64,000 nt of DNA, from the NCBI GenBank assembly GCA_900544675.1, contig UQVZ01000018.1:1-64000 (forward strand), given 5' to 3'. The position numbers and the translations under genes were made by a program. Source of the stretch: an uncultured Bacteroides sp. (lineage in GTDB: Bacteria; Bacteroidota; Bacteroidia; Bacteroidales; Bacteroidaceae). Shown here piece after piece: positions 10,601 to 18,181 of the stretch; the first letter of the stretch is position 1; every line of letters starts with the position of its first letter. The notes beneath the pieces are model-generated. The model was not told where the DNA came from and did not search any database. It saw nothing but the letters and a program-made list of their open reading frames with translations.

Positions 10601-10685
10601 TCACTTGCAAGTCTTGCGCTTGCATCGTTACACAGATTCCGATAAGGAAAAGTGTAAAGAGGAATAATCTTTTCATGCCTTCCAT
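7611..10685 (-). CDS. SusC-like TonB-dependent transporter (fructan locus)
   Basis: 1024 aa outer-membrane TonB-dependent channel for oligosaccharide import. A signal peptide ends near M-Q-A-Q. A carboxypeptidase-regulatory-like beta domain follows (V-S-G-T-V near residue 30 to about 105), then the TonB-box region E-V-V-V-T-G-Y, the plug domain with the SusC signature (S-I-Q-V-L-K-D-A-A-S-A-A-I-Y-G), and a 22-strand barrel ending in aromatic Phe. It has no STN domain, unlike the second SusC in this window, so regulation is not by an ECF/FecR pair. The methionine at 10676 is a likely alternative start. It is the first gene of the fructan operon. Confidence 0.96.
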   Translation of the reverse strand: MEGMKRLFLFTLFLIGICVTMQAQDLQVSGTVISKADGFPVIGASVVEVGNAQNGIITDLDGKFTLTVKQGAEISISYIGCKTQTLKAQSVMNIVLEEDSEVLDEVVVTGYMTEKKASLTGSVAVVKMKDVADIPTGNVMSALQGRVAGMNITTDGTPGGMNTSALVRGTTTINNSTPLYVIDGVQTRDNIASILSSNDVESIQVLKDAASAAIYGAQAANGVIIITTKRAKEGDVKVNFDMSLSAQTFATGFDMLNTQQWGEVYWQAYHNSYGSYPSSVVYGSGDTPVIQEYYYDQGGVRIRTGNTDWAKEIYSTALMQNYNLSLSKGFKDGNVALTMNYMDQDGLVRNTDFQRFNTRLTSDFRFLNNKVRIGESFSINYWTRHLNPDGIEENVIAQHPAIPVYDESGNYAGGYVDILGDKPNLIRLTDNEANNRHRYWRVFGSAYLEIEPIKNLLFRSNFGVNYYNEFNSTFVPAWSEASRVVDTNELNVTHNYSLQWIWSNTLNYSFEINKHSVNALVGMEAKKEYGESLSGYGRGLVIEDLDYRYLDAVTSGQTVGNNVSEYALVSYFAKVNYDYASKYLLSATVRRDASSRFGMNHNSAVFPSASIGWRISGENFMEKTQSWLSDLKIRASWGINGNDQIDNTATYNKYLMSLQNASYNLVGDGATLAPGAYKTHSANNNLKWEETEQWNVGIDAAFLNNRLAVTLDYFSKNTTGMLVERPYIGVIGEGGYMWYNGASMTNKGFEGTFTWRDQVKDFSYDITVNLAYYKNKVTDLPEDIYYTYGGGDGVSQSLVGQPFGSWMGYKTDGLFRTQAEVDEYMQKYDVQIGAPGVGRIRYVDVDNNGIINTSDQTWLGSDQPRVSAGLNLGASWKGIDFSMFFNGMVRDAWNNSKYYTDLFQLWTGNHSTRLLEARDAWTAYEQTGVYDSKYPALVAVDNNNESRSSEFFIEDGSYIKLKTLTLGYTLPKKVVDKMKIDNVRVYFQAQNLFTLTNYTGADPEGLGYTYPQPRTYTFGLSVGF

Positions 10686-10768
10686 TATGCATTAAATTTT
10701 AGTTAAACAAAAAATTGATAATTTCACTCACAACGTTTCAGGCTTCTCCTCGTCCCCTGAGAACAATG

Positions 10769-10834
10769 CAAAGATATGCCTCCTTTAAAAAAACGCATGA
10801 AAGAAATGTTTCGCCTTCAATCAAATATGTTTCG
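10769..10834 (-). promoter_or_regulatory. Promoter and direct-repeat operator of the fructan susC operon
   Basis: On the minus strand TATCTTTG (10776 to 10769) matches the Bacteroidota -7 box. Two copies of CGAAACAT (complement of 10806-10813 and 10827-10834) lie upstream with a 21-base period. The GAAAC core of the nearer copy is 31 bases from the -7 box, exactly as at the second promoter of this locus. The leader to the susC start is about 80 bases. The rest of the 344-base gap up to 11030 is AT-rich and holds the divergent promoter of the next gene; I see nothing else in it. Confidence 0.65.
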
Positions 10835-11002
10835 ATGCAACATTTTTGCTAACAAATGTAACATAATTTACAATAAGCAAATCTTCATCGCTGATACACC
10901 GCACGATAAAAACAATGCCAGATTCTACTGAAACAACATTCTTCCTACCTAAAGATTATAGTTTTTTATCAGCTTAAAGAAGCACATCTGAACAAAATAT
11001 TG

Positions 11003-11010
11003 TATTTTTG
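11003..11010 (+). promoter_or_regulatory. Promoter -7 box for the coiled-coil protein gene
   Basis: TATTTTTG fits TAnnTTTG and lies 19 bases before the ATG at 11030. No clear -33 element is visible. The box argues against the upstream TTG codon at 11000 as the start. Confidence 0.5.
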
Positions 11011-11029
11011 CGCCCAAACTCAAGAGTCT

Positions 11030-11899
11030 ATGGAAAAGAATAAAAAACTAATCACCGCAATCATCCTGCTGATTGTCATCATAGCCGGCGTATCCTTCCT
11101 TGCCCTGAATGAATTCCGGAAGAACAAGGAAATGACAGAAGTGTTCGCCGTGGAAAAACAAGAGATGGAAAACGAATACAGCACCTTTGCCGCACAATAT
11201 GACGAACTTCAGGTGCAAATCAATAATGACTCACTTCGTGAGAAGTTAGAGAGTGAGAAGTTGAAGACACAACGCCTGCTGGAAGAACTGCGCCAGGTGA
11301 AGACCACCAACGCGGCTGAAATCCTCCGCTTGAAAAAAGAACTGAAAACCGTACGTGCCGTGCTCCGCACTTACGTCATTCAGATTGACTCGCTCAACCG
11401 CCTCAACGCTGCCTTGATGGAAGAAAACAAAGAGGTGAAAAGCAAATACTCTGCCGCTACGGCACAAATCAATACCCTCGCACAGGAAAAGAAAAACCTG
11501 AATGAGAAAGTTTCATTAGCCGCCCAACTTGATGCCACCAACATTGCGGTACAGACGTTGAACAAGCGAGGCAAAGCAACCAAACGTATTAAAAACGTAA
11601 AGAAAATAGCCATATCGTTTACCATTGTAAAGAACATTACAGCCGAAACAGGTAACAAAACCATCTATATCCGCATCGCTAAGCCCGATAATGACATTCT
11701 CTCGAAAGGAAATACGACCTTTGCTTACGAAGACCGCGAAATCACCTATTCCATTAAAAAGTATATCGAATACACAGGCGAAGAACAGACCGTCACCGTT
11801 TACTGGGATGTAGAAGAATACCTGCCCAAAGGCACTTACCATGTCTATATCTTTGCCGATGGCAACATGATTGGTCAAAGCGCATTCGATATGGACTAA
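11030..11899 (+). CDS. Membrane-anchored coiled-coil protein of unknown function
   Basis: 289 aa. A Lys-rich N-terminus is followed by one membrane helix (about residues 8-24), then a long heptad-rich coiled coil (about 30-185, rich in E, K, L, Q) and a C-terminal beta-rich domain (about 195-289) containing I-Y-I-R-I-A-K and H-V-Y-I-F-A-D-G. It would be anchored in the inner membrane with the coiled coil in the periplasm. I do not recognise a named family; it resembles conserved Bacteroides hypothetical proteins. It is followed after 18 bases by the S41 protease gene, so the two are likely co-transcribed. The ATG at 11030 is chosen because the predicted -7 box overlaps any earlier start. Confidence 0.8.
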   Translation: MEKNKKLITAIILLIVIIAGVSFLALNEFRKNKEMTEVFAVEKQEMENEYSTFAAQYDELQVQINNDSLREKLESEKLKTQRLLEELRQVKTTNAAEILRLKKELKTVRAVLRTYVIQIDSLNRLNAALMEENKEVKSKYSAATAQINTLAQEKKNLNEKVSLAAQLDATNIAVQTLNKRGKATKRIKNVKKIAISFTIVKNITAETGNKTIYIRIAKPDNDILSKGNTTFAYEDREITYSIKKYIEYTGEEQTVTVYWDVEEYLPKGTYHVYIFADGNMIGQSAFDMD

Positions 11900-11917
11900 A
11901 AAACAAGGAGGCTCACC

Positions 11918-13282
11918 ATGTACAGACATGCTTTACGCTTTGCGTTCCTGCTGACACTTCCGGTCCTGTTACTTGCCTCGTGCGGACAAGACCGGTCGGG
12001 AGAATACTATGCCCTTATCGGTCCCAAGACCTGGATGTATGAAACCATGCAGCAATACTATCTCTTCTACGAAGACCTGCCTGCCGAGGAAGACTTGAAC
12101 TTCTTCAACAAGCCCGAGACTTTCCTGCAAGCAGTGGTTTCCGACCGAGACCAGAAAAGCGGAAGCGTGTTCTCGCATGTCGACTCGGTCAATGTATCTC
12201 GTGTGACAAGCGCTTATCCCACCTTCGGACTGGAAGGTTCCCTGATACGTAATGCCAACGGCGACTATGTGGTACATATCCTGTATGTCTATCCCGACTC
12301 GCCCGCATCCGAAGTCGGACTGAAACGTAACGACTGGGTAGTCAGCGTAAACGACCGTGCCCTGAATACCAGCAACTTCGAAACGTTCTTCCAACGTCCG
12401 TCTACTTCCTGCCGTTATCGGGTAGCCACCGAAATAGATGGGCGTCCCGATACGTCCTACGTTGATATGCCAGCCCCACGTATTATCGAGCAACCCAGTG
12501 TGTTCACTTATAAGACGATTACCGTCGGGAGCAAACGGGCTTTCTATATCCTCTACAACGGATTCGAGACCGCCGATGAAGAATCGCTGAAAGCAGCCTT
12601 CAACGAAGCTGCTGCCCAGTCGCCTTCCGACATCATCCTCGACCTGCGCTATAACCCCGGAGGCTATGTATCTACTGCCCAATTGCTCAGCACCATCCTT
12701 GCTCCACAAGGCACAATGGGACAACCGTGGCTCACGATGATATTCAACGACAAGACCGAACCGCAGACACAGACCTATACCTTCGATGCCAGCCTTCTGC
12801 AAGGAGTGACCAACCTGACCTACGACCATCTGTATGTCATCACCTCGGGCAATACGGCTTCGGCATCCGAAATCATTATCAACACCCTACGTCCGTACTT
12901 GGGCGACAGACTGCTGCAAGTAGGTACTGCCACTTTCGGCAAAAACGTGGCGCAAAGTCTTTTTACCAACGAGTCCTACCCCCAACTGGAATTCTGGCTC
13001 ACCACTTCGTATGTCAGCAACTCGGAAGGATTTTATGACTATTATACCAATGGCCTTCAGCCCGATTATACTGCTACCGAAGATGCATCTGCCTACTTAG
13101 GCGAGTTCGGCACAGCATCCGATAGCTTGATGGTTCCAGTGCTTTACCACCTGGAACACGGTGCCTTCCCCACTACAGAGACACCCGAAGAAACCCTCGC
13201 ATCACGAAGCAACCGGAGCAAAGTCATCTATAATCCGATAGACCACAAGCCTAAATACAGCCGGATAACGGAACGTCGTTAA
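11918..13282 (+). CDS. S41 (C-terminal processing type) protease, lipoprotein
   Basis: 454 aa. The lipoprotein signal has a lipobox ending at Cys22 (L-L-A-S-C). A PDZ-like segment (about 110-170, with L-Y-V-Y-P-D-S-P-A-S-E-V-G-L) precedes the S41 protease core. The active-site block T-S-G-N-T-A-S-A-S-E (309-318) carries the likely nucleophile S315, and F-G-K (K342) supplies the general base of the Ser/Lys dyad. S41 proteases trim or degrade exported proteins. This is a cell-envelope lipoprotein of the Bacteroidota S41 group. The gene has an unusually strong Shine-Dalgarno (AAGGAGG at about 11906) for this phylum, in the 18-base gap after the coiled-coil protein. The C-terminal Ser/Arg-rich tail after residue 430 has no recognised role. 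Confidence 0.9.
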   Translation: MYRHALRFAFLLTLPVLLLASCGQDRSGEYYALIGPKTWMYETMQQYYLFYEDLPAEEDLNFFNKPETFLQAVVSDRDQKSGSVFSHVDSVNVSRVTSAYPTFGLEGSLIRNANGDYVVHILYVYPDSPASEVGLKRNDWVVSVNDRALNTSNFETFFQRPSTSCRYRVATEIDGRPDTSYVDMPAPRIIEQPSVFTYKTITVGSKRAFYILYNGFETADEESLKAAFNEAAAQSPSDIILDLRYNPGGYVSTAQLLSTILAPQGTMGQPWLTMIFNDKTEPQTQTYTFDASLLQGVTNLTYDHLYVITSGNTASASEIIINTLRPYLGDRLLQVGTATFGKNVAQSLFTNESYPQLEFWLTTSYVSNSEGFYDYYTNGLQPDYTATEDASAYLGEFGTASDSLMVPVLYHLEHGAFPTTETPEETLASRSNRSKVIYNPIDHKPKYSRITERR

Positions 13283-13341
13283 GTTTAATCAATGCTTTTA
13301 TATTTGTCACGAAGCTATATGCATCGGGATACGCACCTATC

Positions 13342-13456
13342 TGCATAGCCCGATGCATATAGGTGCATTGCCGTGAAGATTAATAATCTTACAGCTTGAA
13401 GATTAATAATCTTCCACGTGTAAGATTATTAATCTTGCAGGAAAAGCAGTTATATG
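13342..13456 (+). repeat. Intergenic palindrome element, copy A (115 bp)
   Basis: This copy matches the reverse complement of 32261-32375 at 114 of 115 bases. It contains three 15-bp palindromes with arms AAGATTA/TAATCTT at 13376-13390, 13399-13413 and 13422-13436, a strict 23-base period. Upstream, GCACCTAT (13333-13340) pairs with ATAGGTGC (13359-13366), adding another hairpin. Homology to the other copy continues about 30 bases further left with mismatches. It carries no coding capacity and lies between the S41 protease and the esterase gene. Confidence 0.9.
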
Positions 13457-13547
13457 CGTGAGGAAACGCTATCGGTTGAGGTCGTGTTTTTACATAAATT
13501 GTATAGAATTGGATAAAATTCTATTAGTGCGGATGGATAATCTTCGC

Positions 13548-13555
13548 TATCTTTG
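13548..13555 (+). promoter_or_regulatory. Promoter -7 box for the esterase pair
   Basis: TATCTTTG matches TAnnTTTG and lies 12 bases before the ATG at 13568, implying a very short leader. It overlaps the in-frame TTG at 13553, which rules that codon out as a start. Confidence 0.6.
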
Positions 13556-13567
13556 CAGAAAACCGTA

Positions 13568-14683
13568 ATGATGAAAACACACAAACGAACCATTTATTCT
13601 TTATACTGGATAATTCCGGCACTCTTTACCTGCGCATCCGCCCTTGCCGCCACTCCCCAGACGGGAGAGACATTTGTTCCGGCAGACGACGCACGCATTG
13701 TTTATATGGGACGCATCAGCCACCGCATTCCGCAAGCGGTCACGTTCACTTATCCGGGCGTAAGCATCCTTGCCGACTTCGAGGGAACTTCGCTACAGAT
13801 GAAAGCCAAACCGGGCAGCGGAGACTTCATGGTGGAGATAGACGACCAATTACCCTACCGCATCGGATTCACCGAAAACGATTCCATCATCACACTTGCC
13901 GAAGGCTTATCCGAGGGAACCCACCGGGCGCGCATCATGTATATCTTGGAAGGATTTCAGTTGAAGCCAGTTTTCAAAGGCTTTTACCTGGACGAAGGAT
14001 GCAGCCTGGCGGAAGCTCCACAGTTGCCCGAACGCCGCATCGAATTTATCGGAAACTCCATTACCTGCGGATATGGCGTAGAGTCGGACGACCGGAACGA
14101 ACCTTTCACTTACGAAACGGAAAATCATTTTTATACGTATGCGGCACGCACGGCACGTGCCTTGAAGGCACAACACCTGGTAGTGGCACGCTCGGGCATC
14201 GGGATTTACCGTAACTTCGGAGCACCGGCATCGGGCAGCAAAGACTGCCTGCCGGCATTGTATGAGCAAGTGATGTTTGCCGACCCAAGCGAATTGTGGG
14301 ACCACAGCCTATATACCCCCGACGTGGTTTGCATCAATCTGGGAACCAACGATGCCGGCGACGGGAAGTATGATTTCGGTCTGCTGACCGACGGTTATCG
14401 GAAATTCATCGCCCATCTGCGCGATACCTATCCAAAGGCTAAACTGGTTCTGTTGAGCGGTTCGATGCTAAGCGGAAAGCCACTGGAAGATGTGAAACGG
14501 GCGATGGATACGGTAGTGGAAGAGCGCAAACAAGCAGGCGATACGGAAGTGTACCGTTTCGATATGTCGCCCCAGACCGGTTCGCTGGGCTACGGAGCCA
14601 ATTGGCATCCGTCGATGCGCCAGCAACAGAAGATGGCGACCGAGCTTACGGCTTACCTGAAAACATTGATGAATTGGCAATAA
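13568..14683 (+). CDS. CE2-type SGNH carbohydrate esterase
   Basis: 371 aa, exported (signal peptide about 1-28, ending A-L-A-A). A jelly-roll N-terminal domain (about 40-150, with G-R-I-S and F-E-G-T) precedes an SGNH hydrolase domain, the order found in carbohydrate esterase family 2 (acetyl-xylan and related deacetylases). The nucleophile motif is I-G-N-S-I-T-C-G-Y-G (S164), where Asn replaces the Asp of the usual GDS motif, as in CE2. G-T-N-D supplies the oxyanion Asn, and W-H-P-S near the C-terminus the catalytic His. It probably removes acetyl groups from polysaccharides in the periplasm or outside. The sialate-O-acetylesterase-type gene follows after 31 bases. Confidence 0.88.
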   Translation: MMKTHKRTIYSLYWIIPALFTCASALAATPQTGETFVPADDARIVYMGRISHRIPQAVTFTYPGVSILADFEGTSLQMKAKPGSGDFMVEIDDQLPYRIGFTENDSIITLAEGLSEGTHRARIMYILEGFQLKPVFKGFYLDEGCSLAEAPQLPERRIEFIGNSITCGYGVESDDRNEPFTYETENHFYTYAARTARALKAQHLVVARSGIGIYRNFGAPASGSKDCLPALYEQVMFADPSELWDHSLYTPDVVCINLGTNDAGDGKYDFGLLTDGYRKFIAHLRDTYPKAKLVLLSGSMLSGKPLEDVKRAMDTVVEERKQAGDTEVYRFDMSPQTGSLGYGANWHPSMRQQQKMATELTAYLKTLMNWQ

Positions 14684-14714
14684 GGAAATGTCCAATTTAA
14701 ATACATGATTTGTT

Positions 14715-16136
14715 ATGAAAAAAAGCATTGTAATGGCTTGTCTGCTGGCAGCTATGCAGACAGGCGCATGGGCAAAGGTTGTCTTGCCCGACATCGTAAG
14801 TGACAACATGGTGCTTCAGCAACAGACTGAAGTGAAATTATGGGGAAAAGCCAATCCGAATGCGGATGTCAGCATACGGGTATCGTGGAGCGACCAGACT
14901 TATACAGTCAAAAGTGACGCTGCAGGCAAATGGCTGGCAAAAGTACAGACTCCTGCAGCTACGTATGAAGCGCAAACCATTACCTTTTCGGACGGGGAAG
15001 AAACGAAGCTGGACAATATCCTGATAGGCGAAGTCTGGTTCTGCTCCGGCCAGTCGAATATGGAAATGCCGCTGAACGGCTTTTGGAATTGTCCGATAGA
15101 AGGTGCTAACGAAACTATCGCCACCGCATCGAAATGGAAAGGCATCCGGGTAGCGACTATCGAGAAGAACGGTCAACTGGAACCCGTAGAGACTTGCCCG
15201 GGCAAATGGAAAGTGAGCAATCCGGAGAACGCGCCGGCATTCAGCGCAACGGCATTCAATTTTGCAATGATGATGAATCGGGTACTCGATGTGCCTGTCG
15301 GCATCATCAACTGCAGTTGGGGAGGTTCGACCGTGGAAGGTTGGTTGCCGGCAAGCATCGTGAAAAACTATACTGACATCGACCTGAAACGGGATATCCG
15401 CAAGGAAGAGCCGCACGACTGGTGGCACTACATGAGTCCGACAATCATGTACAATGGTATGCTGAAGCCTTTGCAAAACTATACCATCAAGGGGTTCCTG
15501 TGGTATCAGGGAGAATCGAATGTAGGTCATCCCGATTATGCGGAGCGTCTGAAAACGATGGTAGACTTGTGGCGCAGCGAGTGGGGACTGGGCGAATTGC
15601 CGTTCTATTTTGTAGAAATCGCTCCATTCGGCTCTTACGAAGGCACAGGCAGCGCACTTCTCCGCGAACAACAATTCAAAGCGCAGTCGATTATATCAAA
15701 CAGTGCATTGATTTCGACCAACGACCTGGTAGAACCGTATGAAGCCCAAAACATCCACCCGAAAAACAAGACCGATGTGGGCAAACGCCTGGCTTACCTG
15801 GCACTGGCACGCACGTATGGAGTGAAAGGCATTGCAGCGACCGGGCCTTCATATAAATCGATGGAAGTGAAAGACGGCAGCGTGATTCTCTCATTCAATG
15901 ATGCGCCCGACGGTTTCAACCGTCTGAGTGACATGCAAGGATTCGAGGTGGCAGGAAGCGACAAGGTGTTCTATCCCGCCAAAGCAGAGGTGTACAATAA
16001 CCTGCAGATAAAAGTGACGTGCGACAAGGTTCCCAATCCGGTAGCCGTGCGTTATTGTTTCCGCGATTTCCAACCCGGGAATGTAGCAGGAACCCGTGAA
16101 TTGCCTTTATTCCCCTTCCGTACCGATAATTGGTAA
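14715..16136 (+). CDS. Sialate O-acetylesterase family protein (SASA/CE-type)
   Basis: 473 aa, signal peptide ending at A-W-A (about 20). An N-terminal beta-sandwich begins L-P-D-I-V-S-D-N-M-V-L-Q-Q, typical of the family. The SGNH-type domain has the nucleophile motif C-S-G-Q-S-N-M (S114), the conserved L-W-Y-Q-G-E-S-N block and a later H-P-K-N-K-T-D region that supplies the catalytic His. These enzymes remove O-acetyl groups from sialic acids or other acetylated sugars. Co-transcription with the CE2-type esterase suggests a two-enzyme deacetylation step for host or plant glycans. The true substrate cannot be read from the sequence. Confidence 0.92.
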   Translation: MKKSIVMACLLAAMQTGAWAKVVLPDIVSDNMVLQQQTEVKLWGKANPNADVSIRVSWSDQTYTVKSDAAGKWLAKVQTPAATYEAQTITFSDGEETKLDNILIGEVWFCSGQSNMEMPLNGFWNCPIEGANETIATASKWKGIRVATIEKNGQLEPVETCPGKWKVSNPENAPAFSATAFNFAMMMNRVLDVPVGIINCSWGGSTVEGWLPASIVKNYTDIDLKRDIRKEEPHDWWHYMSPTIMYNGMLKPLQNYTIKGFLWYQGESNVGHPDYAERLKTMVDLWRSEWGLGELPFYFVEIAPFGSYEGTGSALLREQQFKAQSIISNSALISTNDLVEPYEAQNIHPKNKTDVGKRLAYLALARTYGVKGIAATGPSYKSMEVKDGSVILSFNDAPDGFNRLSDMQGFEVAGSDKVFYPAKAEVYNNLQIKVTCDKVPNPVAVRYCFRDFQPGNVAGTRELPLFPFRTDNW

Positions 16137-16157
16137 TTGAATAAACGATAAATAAAA

Positions 16158-16212
16158 AAACGCGGATTAGCGCAAATTGACTTGATGATGTCAACCACGC
16201 TAATCCGCGTTT
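16158..16212. terminator. Bidirectional hairpin terminator
   Basis: A perfect 15-bp stem AAACGCGGATTAGCG (16158-16172) pairs with 16198-16212 around a 25-base loop that itself contains TTGAC/GTCAA. A-rich sequence on the left and T-rich on the right suit both converging genes (the esterase and the DUF349 protein). Confidence 0.85.
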
Positions 16213-16236
16213 CTTAGATTCTATACAGAAAAATGG

Positions 16237-18054
16237 TTATTCTTCTTTTTCTTTCAGTTTTTCATCGATAGCCGAAATTTTCTTCAATACCAGTTCCATA
16301 TCTCCTTTCAGGCGTTCAATCTTACGGGTTACCTCAGCCACCAGCGTGTTGCCTTTCTTCGAAGCGGAAGAGAGGAAGCCTAAGTTGTTCTCATAAGTCT
16401 GGATGTCGCTCTTCAGGCTTTCGTAAGTGCGTACCAACTTTTCGCGGTCGCGATAAAGGTTGTCTCCCTTATTCAGTCCTGACTTGAAATCGCTCAGTTT
16501 CCGTTCGGAAGCGGAGATGTTCAGCTTGTCGAACAACTTGTCTGCCCACTTGTGGAACTCATTATACAACCGGTCTTTGTCTTTGAAGGGCACATGACCG
16601 ATGGAATTCCATTCCTTCACCAGGCTTCGTGTCTGTTCGGCGGTGCTATCGTCGGTAGTGCCCGAAGCGTCAAGGGCAGCCAGCTTCTTGATGATTTCTT
16701 CCTTCTTCGCCATGTTTTCCACTTCAATGGAACGTTGCGAAGACGTCGCCTTGTTCTTTTGCGCAAAGAAATAATCGCAGGCACCGATAAAGCGTTTCCA
16801 TACGGCATCCGAATGTTTCTTGGCTACCGGACCAATGGTTTTCCACTCTTTCTGCAGCTGTGTGAGGATTTCAGCCGTCTGTTTCCAGTCGGTACTGTCT
16901 TTCAAGGCTTCCGCTTTTTCGCATAACGCTTTTTTCTTCTCCAGGTTTTCTGCCATGCTTTCCTTAATCTGCTTGAAGAAAGCGGCTTTCCGCTTGAAGA
17001 ACTCGTCGCAAGCGGCACGGAAACGCTCGAATATCTTGACGTTCATCTTTTGAGGAGCGTAGCCGATGGTTTTCCATTTTGCCTGTAAGGCAAGGATTTC
17101 TTGGGTCTTGTTCTCCCAGTCGGCAAACGTCTTCAGCTTGTCATATTCCATCGCTTCGGCTATTTCGCAGATAACGGTTTTCTGGTCAAGGTTATTCTGC
17201 TCTTTTTCCTTCAGCATCTCAAAGTGTTGCTGATGACGGCGGTTGACAGCCGTAGAAGCAGCCTTGAACCGTGCCCAGATACTTTCGCGCAGGTCTTTGG
17301 CTACCGGACCGATGCTCCGGAACTCCTGATGCAACTTTTGCAACTGATGGAAAGCAGACACCACATCGGGCTCTTCTGCCAGTTTCTCGGCAGCTTCGCA
17401 CAAGTGAGTCTTCTGCTCCAAGTTTTTCTTGAAGTCATATTCACGGAACTCGTTGTTCAGTTTCACCATGTCATAGAATTTCTCGGTATAAAGCTGATAC
17501 GATTTCCACAATTCGTTCACCTTTCCTACAGGCACTTGCTTGATATCATTCCATTCCTGTTGGAGTTGTTTGAACTCATTGTAAATCTTGCTGGTGTCTT
17601 CCGTAGTTTCGGTAAGGGCTTTCATTTTATCGAGAATGGCAAGCTTCTTCTGCAAGTTCTGCTCTTTTTCCTGTTCCAGTTCAGCTGCCATAGCATTCCG
17701 TTTTTCTTTGATGGAGCTCATGACTTCCTTGAATCTCGTTTCCCACGGGTCGGGTGCTGGGACGAACTCATCGGAATTACCGCCTTCATCAATAAAGGTT
17801 TTGCGCGCTGCGTCTTGTTCGGCTTTGTGCAGTTTGTAAAAAGTTTGTTTCAATAAATCGATTTCCTGTTTGTCTGCATTGCAGGCGTCTTTGTTGATTT
17901 CTGTCAAACGCGCGACGACCTCTTCTTGTGTTTGTTTGGGTGCGTACGTCGGTTTGTCGGTTGATTCAACAGATTCAACTGTGGGAACCGAAGTTTCAGG
18001 TGCTAAGCTTTCCTGAACTTCAGTAAGCGGGCGGTTTGTTTCATTTAATTCCAT
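16237..18054 (-). CDS. DUF349 repeat protein
   Basis: 605 aa, no signal peptide. It is highly charged and helical, with at least five DUF349-type repeats of about 75 residues, each with a W near the centre (W-N-D-I-K, F-R-S-I-G-P-V, W-K-T-I-G, W-K-T-I-G-P-V-A-K-K-H, W-N-S-I-G-H-V) and short E-K-K-X-L-C-E-K-A-E linkers. Residues 1-60 are acidic and low-complexity (P, T, V, E). Proteins of this type are widespread in Bacteroidota, are cytoplasmic, and have no firm function that I know. The 127-base gap upstream to mgtE is very AT-rich, with no exact promoter match. Confidence 0.88.
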   Translation of the reverse strand: MELNETNRPLTEVQESLAPETSVPTVESVESTDKPTYAPKQTQEEVVARLTEINKDACNADKQEIDLLKQTFYKLHKAEQDAARKTFIDEGGNSDEFVPAPDPWETRFKEVMSSIKEKRNAMAAELEQEKEQNLQKKLAILDKMKALTETTEDTSKIYNEFKQLQQEWNDIKQVPVGKVNELWKSYQLYTEKFYDMVKLNNEFREYDFKKNLEQKTHLCEAAEKLAEEPDVVSAFHQLQKLHQEFRSIGPVAKDLRESIWARFKAASTAVNRRHQQHFEMLKEKEQNNLDQKTVICEIAEAMEYDKLKTFADWENKTQEILALQAKWKTIGYAPQKMNVKIFERFRAACDEFFKRKAAFFKQIKESMAENLEKKKALCEKAEALKDSTDWKQTAEILTQLQKEWKTIGPVAKKHSDAVWKRFIGACDYFFAQKNKATSSQRSIEVENMAKKEEIIKKLAALDASGTTDDSTAEQTRSLVKEWNSIGHVPFKDKDRLYNEFHKWADKLFDKLNISASERKLSDFKSGLNKGDNLYRDREKLVRTYESLKSDIQTYENNLGFLSSASKKGNTLVAEVTRKIERLKGDMELVLKKISAIDEKLKEKEE

Positions 18055-18181
18055 CGTATGTAGATTTTAGAGAATACTGGTTTTTAATTCTTCACCAATT
18101 ACAAATTAAAAGAATAAAATCTGATTTTCATATTTTTTTGCTAATTATTTTCACCTACACCCTCAATTTTTTTATTTTTTC

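Noticed and set aside
11000..11029. TTG start for the coiled-coil protein
   Set aside because: It overlaps the predicted -7 box; the ATG at 11030 gives a normal membrane-anchor start.
13376..13436. Three regular repeats as a mini-CRISPR
   Set aside because: Repeats of 15 bases with 8-base spacers are far too short; the units are palindromes inside a larger dispersed element.
13342..13456. Insertion sequence
   Set aside because: No transposase, no clear target duplication and only 115 bases; at most a miniature element.
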